A stretch of DNA of 64,000 nt from Bifidobacterium erythrocebi (GCF_012932675.1 NZ_JAAIIF010000005.1:1-64000); one strand, 5' to 3'; counted from the stretch's first letter, positions 42,301-51,020 are shown. Translations and numbers: made by a program. Notes: generated by a model from the sequence alone, not told the origin.

Positions 42301-42994
42301 GCTCAAGGCCCTTGCCTCCAAGGACAAGGCCATGGGATCGTTCCTGCGCCATGTCCGACTGATCGGCATCCACGAGGTCGCCGGTGCGCAGGCCACGGAT
42401 GTGATTCTGTCGCTGTGCTATGCGAAGACCGCGCACGGCCGTCTGCTGCAGCAGTTCGGCGCACTGGAGGAGCCCGGTGGTCGCGGCATGCTGCTCGACG
42501 CGCTTGCCCTGGCCGATCGCCACGTCGATATCGTCAGCGCGTTCAGCTCCGCCGACATGGACGACGAGCGCATCCACCAGCCGGGTGTGAAGCTGCTCAA
42601 GACGATGCTTGCTTGGGCCGAACAGCTCGACGGCGAGGATATCCGCCCGACCGAGTCCGAGTATGGTCGCAACGTGCTGCTCAACGATCTGGCCGATCGC
42701 ATCCGCAACCGTGGGCTGAATGTCGCTGTGAACTACGGCTTCAACCGCGGCATCACCATCCCGATGGTGGTGGGGCTGAAGGACAAGCCGTTCGCTTTGG
42801 CGGTGCTCACCGATGACGCGAACTTCATGTCGATCCAGTCCACGCGCGAACGTCATCGCATGCTGTCCGCCGATCTGATGACGTTGGGCTGGTCCGTCGC
42901 CTCCGTGTGGAGTGTCGGCGCGTTCGTCAATCCCGAGAAGGAAGTCGATCGTCTGGTGTCGCAGCTAGCCGACCTGTATAGGGGTATGGAATGA
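39395..42994 (+). CDS. Large SF1-helicase/nuclease-like protein with degenerate catalytic motifs
   Basis: A 1199-aa protein. The overall order resembles DUF4011-type SF1 helicases with a C-terminal restriction-endonuclease-like domain: an N-terminal domain, a P-loop-like site (about 279), a second helicase half with IHEVAGAQATDVILSL (as in helicase QG-E-DVI motifs) and GGRGMLLDALALADRHVDIVSAF, and a C-terminal segment ending GWSVASVWSVGAF. The key residues look lost: SASGNDTAE replaces GxxGxGK[ST], VDAC replaces DE, and ADRH stands where TRAR is usual. The start may be GTG 39383, overlapping the FHA stop, or ATG 39395. It is coupled to the FHA gene before it and the small gene after it. Confidence 0.7.
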   Translation: MSTQSMLDQFQKWHDDYRSSLAPSPLEDINQLSAQLDMTHAHPSGVAQLFAAGHVTLESMFRDNGMLRAAERRLGRVLESQASKKRVSGVAELSLIVGVATWKGNALPVLLYPVDVTRSEQLGHSSLRFTGKVTINSALVSRLHAAGVFIDEDRLLDSSNYRSGSPETSAIFTAISNEAKTRIDDFSIERRIILGCFMEPAALILAETQRIIDRLGNGPSGNVLLDALAGDESSRATLGKASIPEYSPFDADPHSEYEVGDVDNTVRYAAQLAAAGHSIVVDSASGNDTAERAAAIASRCVMSGRSVLYVPGVAEQKRHFLQSMHANEMTGMVLDIADEDSNTSIDRQLIAAVGFQAGVASQHFDQLSDELVGVRSRLTRYLGDLHGVNEKWGVSAYQTIQNLASISTYPTHPSTHVRLSEASARQIGGHLDDWAVKLKRAGELGEYTLGPDDTAWYKASITTEEDAVNAYQRVVDLMQKVFPAVREHVSITAQTCGFPVPTTAREWARQITVLKNLRRVLDVFQPEIFERDIDAMIEATKSKEQRKSEGTTMGFWERRRHVREAKSLLRVGAQVENLHDALIVVKKQGEQWHALVPHGGWPVLPQRLDQMISIQETMSEDITALDAVLSTTPRGGELEAQDFNDVESRLRGLYDDHLALDTLPERCRLENEFQAAGLNDLVTDLTNRQVGNDAVGAELQLAWWTTVFEDIVHSSPIISNQDGSALVSVTERFEQVDVEHVRSIGPMVAQESMRRLCDLLFSRTQEANMLHTQLTSQTKVTLDSLRREHTEILAASKPILMATPDTLASLTEPAVLADVAIVDACAHIPAIQLLSIVSRVKQIVIIAHRNTVTCESLKQLIDVLPQIEVKSRPVHRSLALAAFLESEGYGEVHYDACTEAVRGHVAYHGLDAIGTPVFNTGLVESSQQEINEVVRIITERAASFAVVPTTYMLTVVTLTDSFRVRLGAELKALASKDKAMGSFLRHVRLIGIHEVAGAQATDVILSLCYAKTAHGRLLQQFGALEEPGGRGMLLDALALADRHVDIVSAFSSADMDDERIHQPGVKLLKTMLAWAEQLDGEDIRPTESEYGRNVLLNDLADRIRNRGLNVAVNYGFNRGITIPMVVGLKDKPFALAVLTDDANFMSIQSTRERHRMLSADLMTLGWSVASVWSVGAFVNPEKEVDRLVSQLADLYRGME

Positions 42995-43230
42995 GTGGCG
43001 AGAACGGCGTGAACAGCGCAAACGACGTGCAGGCCTACAGCGCGACCCGTCGCACACCGCGCAAGCACAAGCGCGTGGTGCGTCAGGGCACCGAGCTGTT
43101 CGATGCCGATGGCGTCAAGCTCGAACCGTCCGACATGATGACCGAGCGGCAGCGCGAGGCGGATGACGACAAGCGCATCCTCACCGAGCTTCCGCCGCAT
43201 TGGGCGCAGTTCAGCGAACGTGGTCACTGA
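42991..43230 (+). CDS. Small charged protein of unknown function (79 aa)
   Basis: Not recognised. Its ATG overlaps the preceding stop (ATGA), so it is translationally coupled to the helicase-like gene. It is hydrophilic, with a basic stretch RRTPRKHKRVVRQG followed by an acidic half ending PPHWAQFSERGH. No TM or cysteine is present. The overlap and clean reading frame support a real gene that acts with its two upstream partners. Confidence 0.7.
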   Translation: MSGENGVNSANDVQAYSATRRTPRKHKRVVRQGTELFDADGVKLEPSDMMTERQREADDDKRILTELPPHWAQFSERGH

Positions 43231-43280
43231 AAGCGGCTGCTGAGTAGGGAGGGTGAACCTCCCGAGAGCAATCGATGTCA

Positions 43281-43324
43281 TATGTTGAGGCCCCGCACAG
43301 AACTTCTGTGCGAGGCCTCAACAT
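43281..43324. terminator. Bidirectional terminator
   Basis: TATGTTGAGGCC (43281-43292) pairs with GGCCTCAACATA (43313-43324), and CGCACAG/CTGTGCG closes the inner stem. It separates the FHA operon from the convergent metalloprotease gene. Confidence 0.85.
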
Positions 43325-43359
43325 ATTGTTATGCGGCTAGGGCGTTGTGGCCAGGCGTT

Positions 43360-46300
43360 TCAGTGCTTCCGCTGCGACGCCGGTCTGTTCACCACTGCCA
43401 GCAGAGCGATGGCCGCCACGGCGAGCCCGATCGCCAGCAGGATCGGTACCGCGGCACCGGTTCGTGTCAGCGTCGAAGCCTTGGCGTTGGTACCGGTCGC
43501 GGTAGTCGCCGTGTTGGCGTTGTGCGTACCGTTCCCGCCCTTGCCAGGTGTCGACGGCTTGGACGGGTCGCTGGGCGTGACGGGGGAGGGGGACGGAGCG
43601 GTGTCGAGGACGCGTGTGGCGCTGTAGTCCAGCGTCGAGGGCTGGTCGTCTGTTATGTGGGAGGTGATTGCCACATACACCCAACGTCCGTTCATCCATC
43701 CGGTGGACTGTTGTTGCACAGAGCTGCCAGTGGATTGCGTCACCGATGTGAAATCGGGACTGATCAGCGTGGTGGTGATACGCGAGAAAGTTGAACCGTC
43801 GGCGCTGATTTGACGGTCGACGAACGCTATGTAGCCGTTCGGTGCCACATCAAGACCGAATTGCTTGGTGTGGTCCGTGTCATATATGTGCGGGGCATCG
43901 ATCTGCTTGCGGGCGTTCTGAGTGCCTTTGGCATCGAAGCGGATGAGGAAGTAGCGTGGTTCGCCGTTTTCTGGTTCCATTGACAGCACATAGCTTGCGG
44001 ATTGCGTTGCGGTGATGGCCATGATATTGACCGTATCCGGCACGAAGAACGAGCGTGTGGGTGCTACCAGAGTGTAGGTCCATGCTGGCGTGGTTCCTTG
44101 CGCCGCATCGGCCAGCGCCAGCAGCTTCGCTTCGAGCGCGTCACCTGCAACCAGCAGCAGCGATCTGCCGGCTTTGCCGGTCACCGGGTCCGTGGCGTAG
44201 TCCTTTCCGGTTCCGGTAAGCGGCATGATGGCCGGCGTGCCGTCCTGGGTCTCGAACAATTCGGCCGTGCCTTTCGAATCGGAGACGCGCACCGTGCCGT
44301 CCTGTCGCGGTGTGAGCAGCCTGACTGTGGAGCCGGTGTAGTCGTAGCTTGTCACATAGAGCACGCTGTTGCCGACGCGCAGCACCGTGTTCCCCGACTG
44401 TGAGCCGGTGTACTGCGCCGTCGGCTTGCCGGTGGCCGTATCGATCCAGTAGGTTGTGGCCTTCTCATTGTCTGATGTGCCGAACGTCACTTCAAGGGTG
44501 CCGTCACGAAGACTGGCATGGCGGATGACGTCGTATGAATTCAGCGCGTTCCCTAGATCGATGGTCTGGATGTTCGGCTCATTGGTGTAGTCGTTGCCGA
44601 ATGTGGCGAATCCCAGCGTTGTGCCATCGGCGAACACCATATGCTGCTTGCCCTGGTCGTCGGTGAATATGCTCTGGTTGGCTTTGACGAGCCAGGATTG
44701 ATCGCCTCGCCATTGATAGGTGCCTCGACTCAGAGGCTCTTCAGGCCCGGGTTTCACCGGTACGCTGATGGCCTGTGACGGTACCGGCTGTCCATCCCTG
44801 ATTCCCGTGTAGAACGTTCCTTCGGGGAATTCGAAGGAACAGGTGGAGTGCGGCGTGATCGTTCCATTGGCAAGCGAGTAATCGAGGGTGATGGTATCGC
44901 CGCCCACGCTGATCATGGCGGAGTACCTGACCCCATCCACCGTTATGTATGCACGGCTAGCGGGATTGACCGGTGTAACCTTCGTGCTGGTTTTGAGCTG
45001 GTAGGTGTCGTTGTTGAGCACGCCTCGGGACATGACGGTATCCGTGATGGCGAAGTCGTCCGGATTGACCCGGCCGGCGTCGTTATAGGAGATGCCGACC
45101 GTGGCACCGAGCGCGTTCACCGCGGTCACGGCGATGTCGATGCCGGTGAATCCTACGCTTGCCGCTTCGCGGAAGTTCGTCGATGGCGTGGTGGATCCGT
45201 TGATGTGGTCGCCCTGCATCAGGTTGGGATTGCCGTTGTGCCCCGGCGCCTGCTTCATATTCACCAGCTCGATGAGTGCGTTGTGCGGCTCGTCGGAGCC
45301 ACGATTGAAATGAGTGAAAGCATTCGACTCATTGAGCTCCGCCTGAATGCGGTACAGACGAAGGGCCGGTTGCTGCAGCTCGGATTGGTTGCCTACCGGA
45401 TCGTCGTATTGCAGCATGTAGTAGGACGAGAACTTGCCGTTTGTCCCCAACAGCGCCGAGTCGGCGGAGATCACCACGATGCCGCCCTGTTGCCGCATGT
45501 CGTCGTAATCCAGTGAGGTGACGGCCTGGCTAAGCGACGGCTTATGCTCCTGTGTACCACCGCGCTGCACCGTAACGCCTTGCTTGCCCACCACGATGCG
45601 GGTCACGTGGTCGTCGTCCAGCCACCCCAGCAGCCATTTCGAGAAGCCGCATTGGTCGGTGACATTGTTGTTCATCATGTCGCTGGTGCCCATACTGCCG
45701 TAGGGGTGGGAGGCTTTGGGGTCGCTGTAGTAATCCACGAGGCCGAGCGCATGCCCTGTCTCATGGATGATCGTCTGTGCTCCGTCAACGGTATTCGACG
45801 GTGTATGCAGAAACGTCACGTTGCACACTTCCTTGCCGTCGTATACTCGGCCTTGGTCGGAATTGAACTCATGGCTCCACCATTGGCTGTTCCAGCCGGT
45901 GCCCGGCCCCGCGAAATGCAGGTACACCGCATCGATGCGTCCGTCGTTGTTCCCGTCGAACTGGCTGAAGTCGACGGTGGCGTCAAGCGCCTTCATCGCT
46001 TCGTCCAACAACTCCTGCTCGGTGGCGTATTCGCTGCGGTTGCGGGTGGCATGGTAGTCGAACGCCTGGCCGGTGAAACTGAGCTTGCCGTACGAGGACC
46101 GCTGATAGTAGGAATTCAGGCTCTCGTAGGGGTGGAACTTCTGATTCGAGCCGTCGATCAGTGATTGCAGCGCTTCAAGCGTATCGTCCTTCGCGAAGCT
46201 CATATCCGGAAAGTCGACGCGGAGCGCGATCACCTTGGCCTGACCGGTGCGTCCCAGACCGAAGCGTTGATTGAGTCCAATAGGTTCCGGGGCTTTTTCG

Positions 46301-46596
46301 TTGGGATCGTCCGGGCTGAGCGAGGTGTTGATCGGCGCGTCGGTGTGCTGGGACGCATCCGCTTGGCCGGTCTGCTGCGTAGCGGTTTGCGAGGTCTGCT
46401 GCGTTGTGCCCTGGACTTGCGTCGTATTCTGCGTTTGCGCCGCCGCACCTTGTAGTTCCTCATTGGCTTGCGCAGTTGCACTCGCCGCCACGCATCCGCT
46501 TATTGCGAGCACGAATGCCGTGGCCATGCCTATCATCCGCTTCAGCTTGGCATATCGTCTGTTCGGTCTGTTCGACCCGGTTGGTTCTGCCTCCAT
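43360..46596 (-). CDS. Cell-surface M6-type zinc metalloprotease
   Basis: A secreted protease of 1078 aa. The signal peptide (about 10-45, with a hydrophobic stretch ending in ATAQA) precedes a low-complexity Gln/Thr linker and a catalytic domain with IIHETGHALGLVDYY (about residues 270-285), the HExxHxxGxxD zinc site of the M6 (immune inhibitor A-like) family. A long beta-rich C-terminal part, including beta-propeller-like repeats, follows. The C-terminus has LTRTG, a hydrophobic helix and a basic tail, which looks like a sortase signal of a non-LPxTG kind. The ATG at 46596 has AGAGG upstream; an in-frame start at 46644 lacks one. Substrate unknown; host or food protein is possible. Confidence 0.85.
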   Translation of the reverse strand: MEAEPTGSNRPNRRYAKLKRMIGMATAFVLAISGCVAASATAQANEELQGAAAQTQNTTQVQGTTQQTSQTATQQTGQADASQHTDAPINTSLSPDDPNEKAPEPIGLNQRFGLGRTGQAKVIALRVDFPDMSFAKDDTLEALQSLIDGSNQKFHPYESLNSYYQRSSYGKLSFTGQAFDYHATRNRSEYATEQELLDEAMKALDATVDFSQFDGNNDGRIDAVYLHFAGPGTGWNSQWWSHEFNSDQGRVYDGKEVCNVTFLHTPSNTVDGAQTIIHETGHALGLVDYYSDPKASHPYGSMGTSDMMNNNVTDQCGFSKWLLGWLDDDHVTRIVVGKQGVTVQRGGTQEHKPSLSQAVTSLDYDDMRQQGGIVVISADSALLGTNGKFSSYYMLQYDDPVGNQSELQQPALRLYRIQAELNESNAFTHFNRGSDEPHNALIELVNMKQAPGHNGNPNLMQGDHINGSTTPSTNFREAASVGFTGIDIAVTAVNALGATVGISYNDAGRVNPDDFAITDTVMSRGVLNNDTYQLKTSTKVTPVNPASRAYITVDGVRYSAMISVGGDTITLDYSLANGTITPHSTCSFEFPEGTFYTGIRDGQPVPSQAISVPVKPGPEEPLSRGTYQWRGDQSWLVKANQSIFTDDQGKQHMVFADGTTLGFATFGNDYTNEPNIQTIDLGNALNSYDVIRHASLRDGTLEVTFGTSDNEKATTYWIDTATGKPTAQYTGSQSGNTVLRVGNSVLYVTSYDYTGSTVRLLTPRQDGTVRVSDSKGTAELFETQDGTPAIMPLTGTGKDYATDPVTGKAGRSLLLVAGDALEAKLLALADAAQGTTPAWTYTLVAPTRSFFVPDTVNIMAITATQSASYVLSMEPENGEPRYFLIRFDAKGTQNARKQIDAPHIYDTDHTKQFGLDVAPNGYIAFVDRQISADGSTFSRITTTLISPDFTSVTQSTGSSVQQQSTGWMNGRWVYVAITSHITDDQPSTLDYSATRVLDTAPSPSPVTPSDPSKPSTPGKGGNGTHNANTATTATGTNAKASTLTRTGAAVPILLAIGLAVAAIALLAVVNRPASQRKH

Positions 46597-46717
46597 TGCA
46601 GCCTCTTTCTTCTCCCATATGTATGCGCCATGGAATCGTCTCATGATTGCACGGCTTAAGCCTTTAAGGGCATGTGCCCATGCTATCCCATGCCGTTACG
46701 GGTGAATCGCCGGCTCA

Positions 46718-47392
46718 CTAACGGTGTACCGCGACGATCGGCCCTGATTCGCCGGCCTTCATCACACGAATGGCCGATTCCGGGTTCAAGGCTACGGTCA
46801 GCTGATCACGTTCATCCCCGCTGCCGCCTTGCTTTGCTTTCGTGGCCATGATGGTGGCGTGGTCGGCCAGCGTGCAGGCCGCTGCCTGATTGCCATCTCC
46901 GTTCTCTCGGTCCTGTGTTTCCTGCGCATCCGGTTTGCAGCCCACAGCCGAGACCAGCGATACCGCATCTCCCGGTATCAGCCCGTTGATGCTGTTCGCC
47001 ACGGCGATGTCGAGCACGGTGTCGCCTGCCTTGACCGTGGGGGCGCTGCCGATGCTGCCGGCATACAACGGCTGACCGGCCTCGATGGGGTGCTGCGCAA
47101 CGGAACCCACCGCCTTGCCTATGGTATGGAGCGCATTGCCGGTGATGGATGAGGCGGGAACCTTCGTCATAACGACATCGTCATGCCGAATGGTCGCCCC
47201 GCGCGCAATGGATGAGGTCGCGGTCACAATGGTGTCCGTGCCGGTGATGGCATCCAAAGTATAGAGAAAACCGAACAGCGCCAGACATAGCGACAGCGCG
47301 GTGCCGCCGCGGGCAAGCCGTTCGCGGCGGCGTCTGGCCGCAAGCGTCGGAGCGGTAAGAGAAGACCATGGCGGTGCATTGGTATGGTTCAT
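46718..47392 (-). CDS. SAF-domain membrane protein (CpaB/FlgA-like)
   Basis: A 224-aa protein with one N-terminal TM helix (about 28-50) and an extracytoplasmic SAF domain: SIARGATIRHDDVVMTKVPASSI, then a second half with PIEAGQPLYAGSI and VKAGDTVLDIAVANSINGLIPGDAVSLV. CpaB proteins of Flp/tad pili have this shape, but no other pilus genes are in the window. It lies 121 bp upstream of the protease gene on the same strand. Confidence 0.8.
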   Translation of the reverse strand: MNHTNAPPWSSLTAPTLAARRRRERLARGGTALSLCLALFGFLYTLDAITGTDTIVTATSSIARGATIRHDDVVMTKVPASSITGNALHTIGKAVGSVAQHPIEAGQPLYAGSIGSAPTVKAGDTVLDIAVANSINGLIPGDAVSLVSAVGCKPDAQETQDRENGDGNQAAACTLADHATIMATKAKQGGSGDERDQLTVALNPESAIRVMKAGESGPIVAVHR

Positions 47393-47549
47393 ACCGCCAT
47401 GGTCGTGGAGGCGGGATATGTGCGCAAGCCATAACCGGTCCTGTGGATAACACCCCGCCGAATGTTCACAGGTCGCGCACGTTTGCGTGTGCAGGTTGCC
47501 ATGTACCCGTTCCCGCCGTCACAGGCAATGCAACCGAAGCCAACCGAAG

Positions 47550-47729
47550 TCAGCTCTTATCGGTGCGGTAGAAGCCGGAACCCTTGAACTCGATCGGGAC
47601 CGCGGAATACACCTTACGCACCTGCTCCTCGTTGCATTCGGGGCAGATGGTGATCGGATCGTCGCTGAAGGACTGGTACTTGGTGAAGTCGTAGCCGCAG
47701 TTCTTGCAGCAGTAATGATAGGTAGGCAT
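47550..47729 (-). CDS. FmdB-family zinc-ribbon protein
   Basis: A 59-aa protein with four cysteines in two knuckles, CKNCGYDF and CPECNEE, of the FmdB/CxxC-CxxC regulatory family. MPTYHY is the conserved N-terminus, so the ATG at 47729 (AGGAGGAAC before it) is chosen over an in-frame start 15 codons upstream. Function of the family is poorly known; DNA- or ribosome-related roles have been suggested. Confidence 0.88.
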   Translation of the reverse strand: MPTYHYCCKNCGYDFTKYQSFSDDPITICPECNEEQVRKVYSAVPIEFKGSGFYRTDKS

Positions 47730-47798
47730 GCGTTCCTCCTGGATAGACGTCTTACTCGGGTCGCAACCGTTCATATCCTAGTCGGCACGCTGACACGG

Positions 47799-48392
47799 TT
47801 ACGCTTGTGGATAAGCGATGGCCGAGTACCCACAAGGCGTGTACGTGGCGGTGACGGGAACATCGTGCGGCTCGTGGGGGAGAGCGCTGTGGCCTACTTC
47901 CCACGGCCAGCACACGGTCACTACCGGAGTCCCCGGAACGCAATGCGCAAGCGCCCGGTCGTACCAGCCGCCGCCTCGTCCCAGTCGCACCCCGTGGGCA
48001 TCGACCAGCAGCGCGGGAAGCAGCACGAGGTCGGCGTGGGCCAGCGCGCTCGCCGGCAGCGTATCGCCGGTCGGTTCCTGCGGCCGGTGCGTGCCGTGAT
48101 CCTCGACCGCGGTGCCGGAATATTCGCCCCAACCGACGTCGAGCCCCCTGCCGAGCCGGGGCAGCAGCAGGCGGTACCCCCGTTCGGCCAGTGCGCGCAG
48201 CATCGGCCGTGTCTCGATTTCCGATCCCATGGAAAGATAGGCCGCCACAGTGTGGTGCAGTGCGGGCAGCGGCAGTGCGTCGATGCCGCACGCCAGCGCC
48301 TCACCGGCTTGCCACCGGTCGGATACGCTGGTGGTTTTGCGCCGTCTGATGGCGTTTCGGCGCAGGATCTGCTTTGCCTCGTTCGGTTCCAT
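47799..48392 (-). CDS. 5-formyltetrahydrofolate cyclo-ligase
   Basis: ATP-dependent conversion of 5-formyl-THF to 5,10-methenyl-THF (197 aa from this start). Signatures: an N-terminal basic ILRRNAIRRR helix, SMGSEIETRP, and the C-terminal ATP/Mg loop VRLGRGGGWYDRAL. Start choice is uncertain: ATG 48392 gives the usual length, but ATG 48404 and further upstream codons are in frame and no strong ribosome site is seen. It is divergent from the acetyltransferase with only about 70 bp between the starts. Confidence 0.88.
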   Translation of the reverse strand: MEPNEAKQILRRNAIRRRKTTSVSDRWQAGEALACGIDALPLPALHHTVAAYLSMGSEIETRPMLRALAERGYRLLLPRLGRGLDVGWGEYSGTAVEDHGTHRPQEPTGDTLPASALAHADLVLLPALLVDAHGVRLGRGGGWYDRALAHCVPGTPVVTVCWPWEVGHSALPHEPHDVPVTATYTPCGYSAIAYPQA

Positions 48393-48463
48393 GCCTGCCA
48401 GCATAGCGTTGCCGGTTCGTCTGACGGTCGCAGTGCGCCATGCCCGTCCGATTCGATGGCACA

Positions 48464-49153
48464 ATGGGAAGCGTGTTGTTGTTTCAGGCTTTGCGTGACG
48501 CCTTGGGAGTGGCGTCGCCGAATGCCATCCATACGCCTTTGGCGTTGCATGCCCCGGTGGGTGGCGTGCCGATTTCCCTGCGCACCATGGATATGGACGA
48601 CGCCGACGAGTGGAACGCCGTTCGCTGGCAGAATTCCGAATGGCTCAAGCCTTGGGCCGCCGGCGATCCCATGCATGGGCCGGGCATGACCTTCGCCCAG
48701 TGGGTGCGTCAGCAGCGGCGCAACGAGGCGCAGGGCACCGGCGTGGTGTTCATGATCGAGTACCGCAAGCGTATGATCGGGCAGATCTCCATCGGCGCGA
48801 TCACCTATGGCGCGATGCGCAGCGGTGTGGTCGGCTATTGGGTGGCGCGCGAATACGCCGGTCATGGCATTGCCCCCATGGCGCTCGCCATGCTGGCGGA
48901 TTGGGCCATCGGCAGTCCGGACGGCCCGCAGTTGCATCGTCTGGAGATCGCGATTCTTCCCGAGAACGAGCGTTCCCTGGGTGTGGTGCGCAAGCTTGGT
49001 GCCCGCGACGAGGGTGAGAAGGCCAATTACATGTATGTCGATGGCCGTTGGCGCACGCATCGCGTCTTCAGTCTGCTTGCCGAAGATGTGGAGGATGGGT
49101 TCGAATCTCGTCTCATATCCCGACACGCCCACGAGGAAACTCGAATATTGTGA
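48464..49153 (+). CDS. GNAT-family N-acetyltransferase, RimJ/RimL-like
   Basis: Acetyl-CoA-dependent N-acetyltransferase (229 aa), probably acting on protein N-termini. The GNAT core shows GQISIGAI, YWVAREYAGHGIAPMAL (the Q/R-x-x-G-x-G/A acetyl-CoA loop) and NERSLGVVRKLGA. Start is uncertain: ATG 48464, GTG 48473 and ATG 48440 are in frame, and none has a clear ribosome site. The short distance to the divergent gene favours the later two. Confidence 0.87.
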   Translation: MGSVLLFQALRDALGVASPNAIHTPLALHAPVGGVPISLRTMDMDDADEWNAVRWQNSEWLKPWAAGDPMHGPGMTFAQWVRQQRRNEAQGTGVVFMIEYRKRMIGQISIGAITYGAMRSGVVGYWVAREYAGHGIAPMALAMLADWAIGSPDGPQLHRLEIAILPENERSLGVVRKLGARDEGEKANYMYVDGRWRTHRVFSLLAEDVEDGFESRLISRHAHEETRIL

Positions 49154-49178
49154 CGCCGTTCACCTATTCTTGAAAGTT

Positions 49179-50357
49179 ATGGGATACGATTCGCTGAGCA
49201 CGGTCATCGTGGCGGTAATCGTAATTCTTGGAATCGCGGTCTGGCTGCCCTTACGAACGTCCAACAGCATGAAGCAAGTGCTGGAACATCGTGCGGACAA
49301 GTTTTCGGCTTCGTTGCATCTTGTGGATGAGCACAGCGGAACACGGTTCAGCGATGGCCAGACACATATGGAAGGGGTTGGGATGCAGCCGAACACGAAG
49401 CAGCCGGGTATGCCTACGGCAGAACGCGTTGCTCAGGTACGCAGCCTTCGTCGGGCGGCGATCAAGCGCCGCCGCATCATCGTCGCCACGTTGGCGCTGA
49501 TTACGGTGGTGGTGTTGGTCTGCGCGTTCTCGCTGCGGTTCAGCCCGTTGTATGCGCTGATTCCCGCCGCGTTGCTGGTTGTGGTGCTGGCGTGCGGTGT
49601 GCACGCGGCCAAGCAGGCCCGTGAATGGGAGCATGAATTGTCGTTGGCCCGCAAGCGTGTGGCGGGCAATAAGGCCGTGGCGCAGGCCCAAAAAAAAGCG
49701 CGTGAGGAGCAGGCGGCGCAGCATGCCCGTCAGCAGGCGCAAGAACAAGCGCAAGCCGTAGCCGCCGCCGCAGCGGCTGCCGCGGAGCCGCCCACCGACG
49801 AGATGACGCAGCGTGAGATCCGCCAGGTACTGCGTAAGGCGCAGATCGAACAGCGCAAGGCATTGGATGAGCATGCCGCTCAGCAGGCCAAGGAACAGGC
49901 TCGTGAACAGGGTAAGGAACCGGCCAAGGCCGAAGTGGCCGTGGTGGAGCGTCCGTTGCCCGAGCCGCGTTCGGAATCAGAGACGGTGCGTGAGGCCGGT
50001 GCGCAGGATCTGATTTCCTTCTCGCTGGGCAGACCGCGTGTGGATGCCGCTGCCGCCGAGTCGGCGCAGGACGATCCGCGCAGCCTTGAAATCAAGTCCA
50101 CCCGTCAGGTGTCCAAGGCGGAGCCGGTCGATACGGCCGAGCGCGAGGCATTGGCGGCACAGGCGAAGATGGAGACCGAGCCTGCCAGGCAGCAAGGAGA
50201 AGCCGCCGATGCGCAAGCCGTGAAGAACGGCGAGACCAGCGACGTCGATTCCTTCCATAAGGCCGAGGAGGAGGCTCAGGTGGCGGTTCCCGCTGCGACA
50301 TCCGATTCCCTGGGAAGCAATCTTGAGGAGATTCTTGCGCGTCGCGTCGCGCAGTGA
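49179..50357 (+). CDS. Membrane protein with three TM helices and an Ala/Gln/Glu-rich coiled coil
   Basis: A 392-aa protein. TM1 (about 7-27) is followed by a soluble segment with charged residues, then two close TM helices (about 100-145). The cytoplasmic rest (about 150-392) is a long helical coiled-coil-like region full of AQ, KA and EQA repeats, followed by an acidic tail. The family is not recognised. Position 25 bp after the acetyltransferase suggests one operon. It is followed by the CIRCE element of groES. Confidence 0.75.
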   Translation: MGYDSLSTVIVAVIVILGIAVWLPLRTSNSMKQVLEHRADKFSASLHLVDEHSGTRFSDGQTHMEGVGMQPNTKQPGMPTAERVAQVRSLRRAAIKRRRIIVATLALITVVVLVCAFSLRFSPLYALIPAALLVVVLACGVHAAKQAREWEHELSLARKRVAGNKAVAQAQKKAREEQAAQHARQQAQEQAQAVAAAAAAAAEPPTDEMTQREIRQVLRKAQIEQRKALDEHAAQQAKEQAREQGKEPAKAEVAVVERPLPEPRSESETVREAGAQDLISFSLGRPRVDAAAAESAQDDPRSLEIKSTRQVSKAEPVDTAEREALAAQAKMETEPARQQGEAADAQAVKNGETSDVDSFHKAEEEAQVAVPAATSDSLGSNLEEILARRVAQ

Positions 50358-50379
50358 TCGGGCGATTTCTCTCACAGCG

Positions 50380-50406
50380 TTAGCACTCGAGTTGGCAGAG
50401 TGCTAA
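50380..50406. promoter_or_regulatory. CIRCE element (HrcA operator)
   Basis: TTAGCACTC (50380-50388), nine bases, GAGTGCTAA (50398-50406): an exact match to the CIRCE consensus. It overlaps the -35 region of the groES promoter, so HrcA should repress groES until heat stress. Confidence 0.96.
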
Positions 50407-50421
50407 AAATCGCGCTACGAT
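50392..50421 (+). promoter_or_regulatory. groES promoter
   Basis: TTGGCA (50392-50397) and TACGAT (50416-50421) are spaced by 18 bp and lie across the CIRCE element. Confidence 0.55.
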
Positions 50422-50521
50422 ATGGCTTAGTGCTTGAAACCACTCAGGTGATCGTCAGCCTCTTGGGTCCGTTTCCTGGCGCAGATACACTGAACAACTA
50501 TCGAATACGAGGTGACCCACA

Positions 50522-50815
50522 GTGTCGATTAAGCTCACACCGTTGGAAGACAAGATTATCGTCAAGCAGGCTGAGGCCGAGACCCAGACCGCTTCCGGTC
50601 TGTTCATTCCTGATAACGCCAAGGAGAAGCCGCAGCAGGGCGAGGTCCTGGCTGTTGGCCCGGGCCGTCGCAACGATGCCGGCGAGCGTATCCCGGTCGA
50701 CGTCAAGGTCGGCGACAAGGTGCTGTACTCCAAGTACGGCGGCACCGAGGTGCACTACCAGGGCGAGGACTACCTGATCGTCGCCGCCCGCGATATCCTG
50801 GCCATTCTCGGCTGA
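50522..50815 (+). CDS. groES: Co-chaperonin GroES
   Basis: Lid of the GroEL chaperonin (97 aa, normal length). GTG start with GAGGTGAC upstream. Motifs: [13 protein letters not shown], the mobile loop region ([15 protein letters not shown]) and [15 protein letters not shown]. groEL does not follow: a terminator and tRNAs do, so the two chaperonin genes are unlinked here. CIRCE lies upstream. Confidence 0.97.
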   Translation: MSIKLTPLEDKIIVKQAEAETQTASGLFIPDNAKEKPQQGEVLAVGPGRRNDAGERIPVDVKVGDKVLYSKYGGTEVHYQGEDYLIVAARDILAILG

Positions 50816-50832
50816 GATTCCTATCGTTTCGG

Positions 50833-50863
50833 AAAACCCCGCGTTTTTTCGCGGGGTTTTTCT
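50833..50863 (+). terminator. Terminator after groES
   Basis: AAAACCCCGCG (50833-50843) pairs with CGCGGGGTTTT (50850-50860), with a T-rich loop and a T run after. Confidence 0.9.
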
Positions 50864-51020
50864 GTTGTCTGAGCCGGTCAACCCCGTCTGAAGACCCCGT
50901 CAGGCCGCATATTTCCTTGCGACACGCCGAAAAGGGGTGTCGAGTTGCGAAAGTCTTCCAGACATGGCATATTATTCGAGTTGCCTGTTGAGGTTCAGCC
51001 AAGACAGGGAGCAGAGACCT

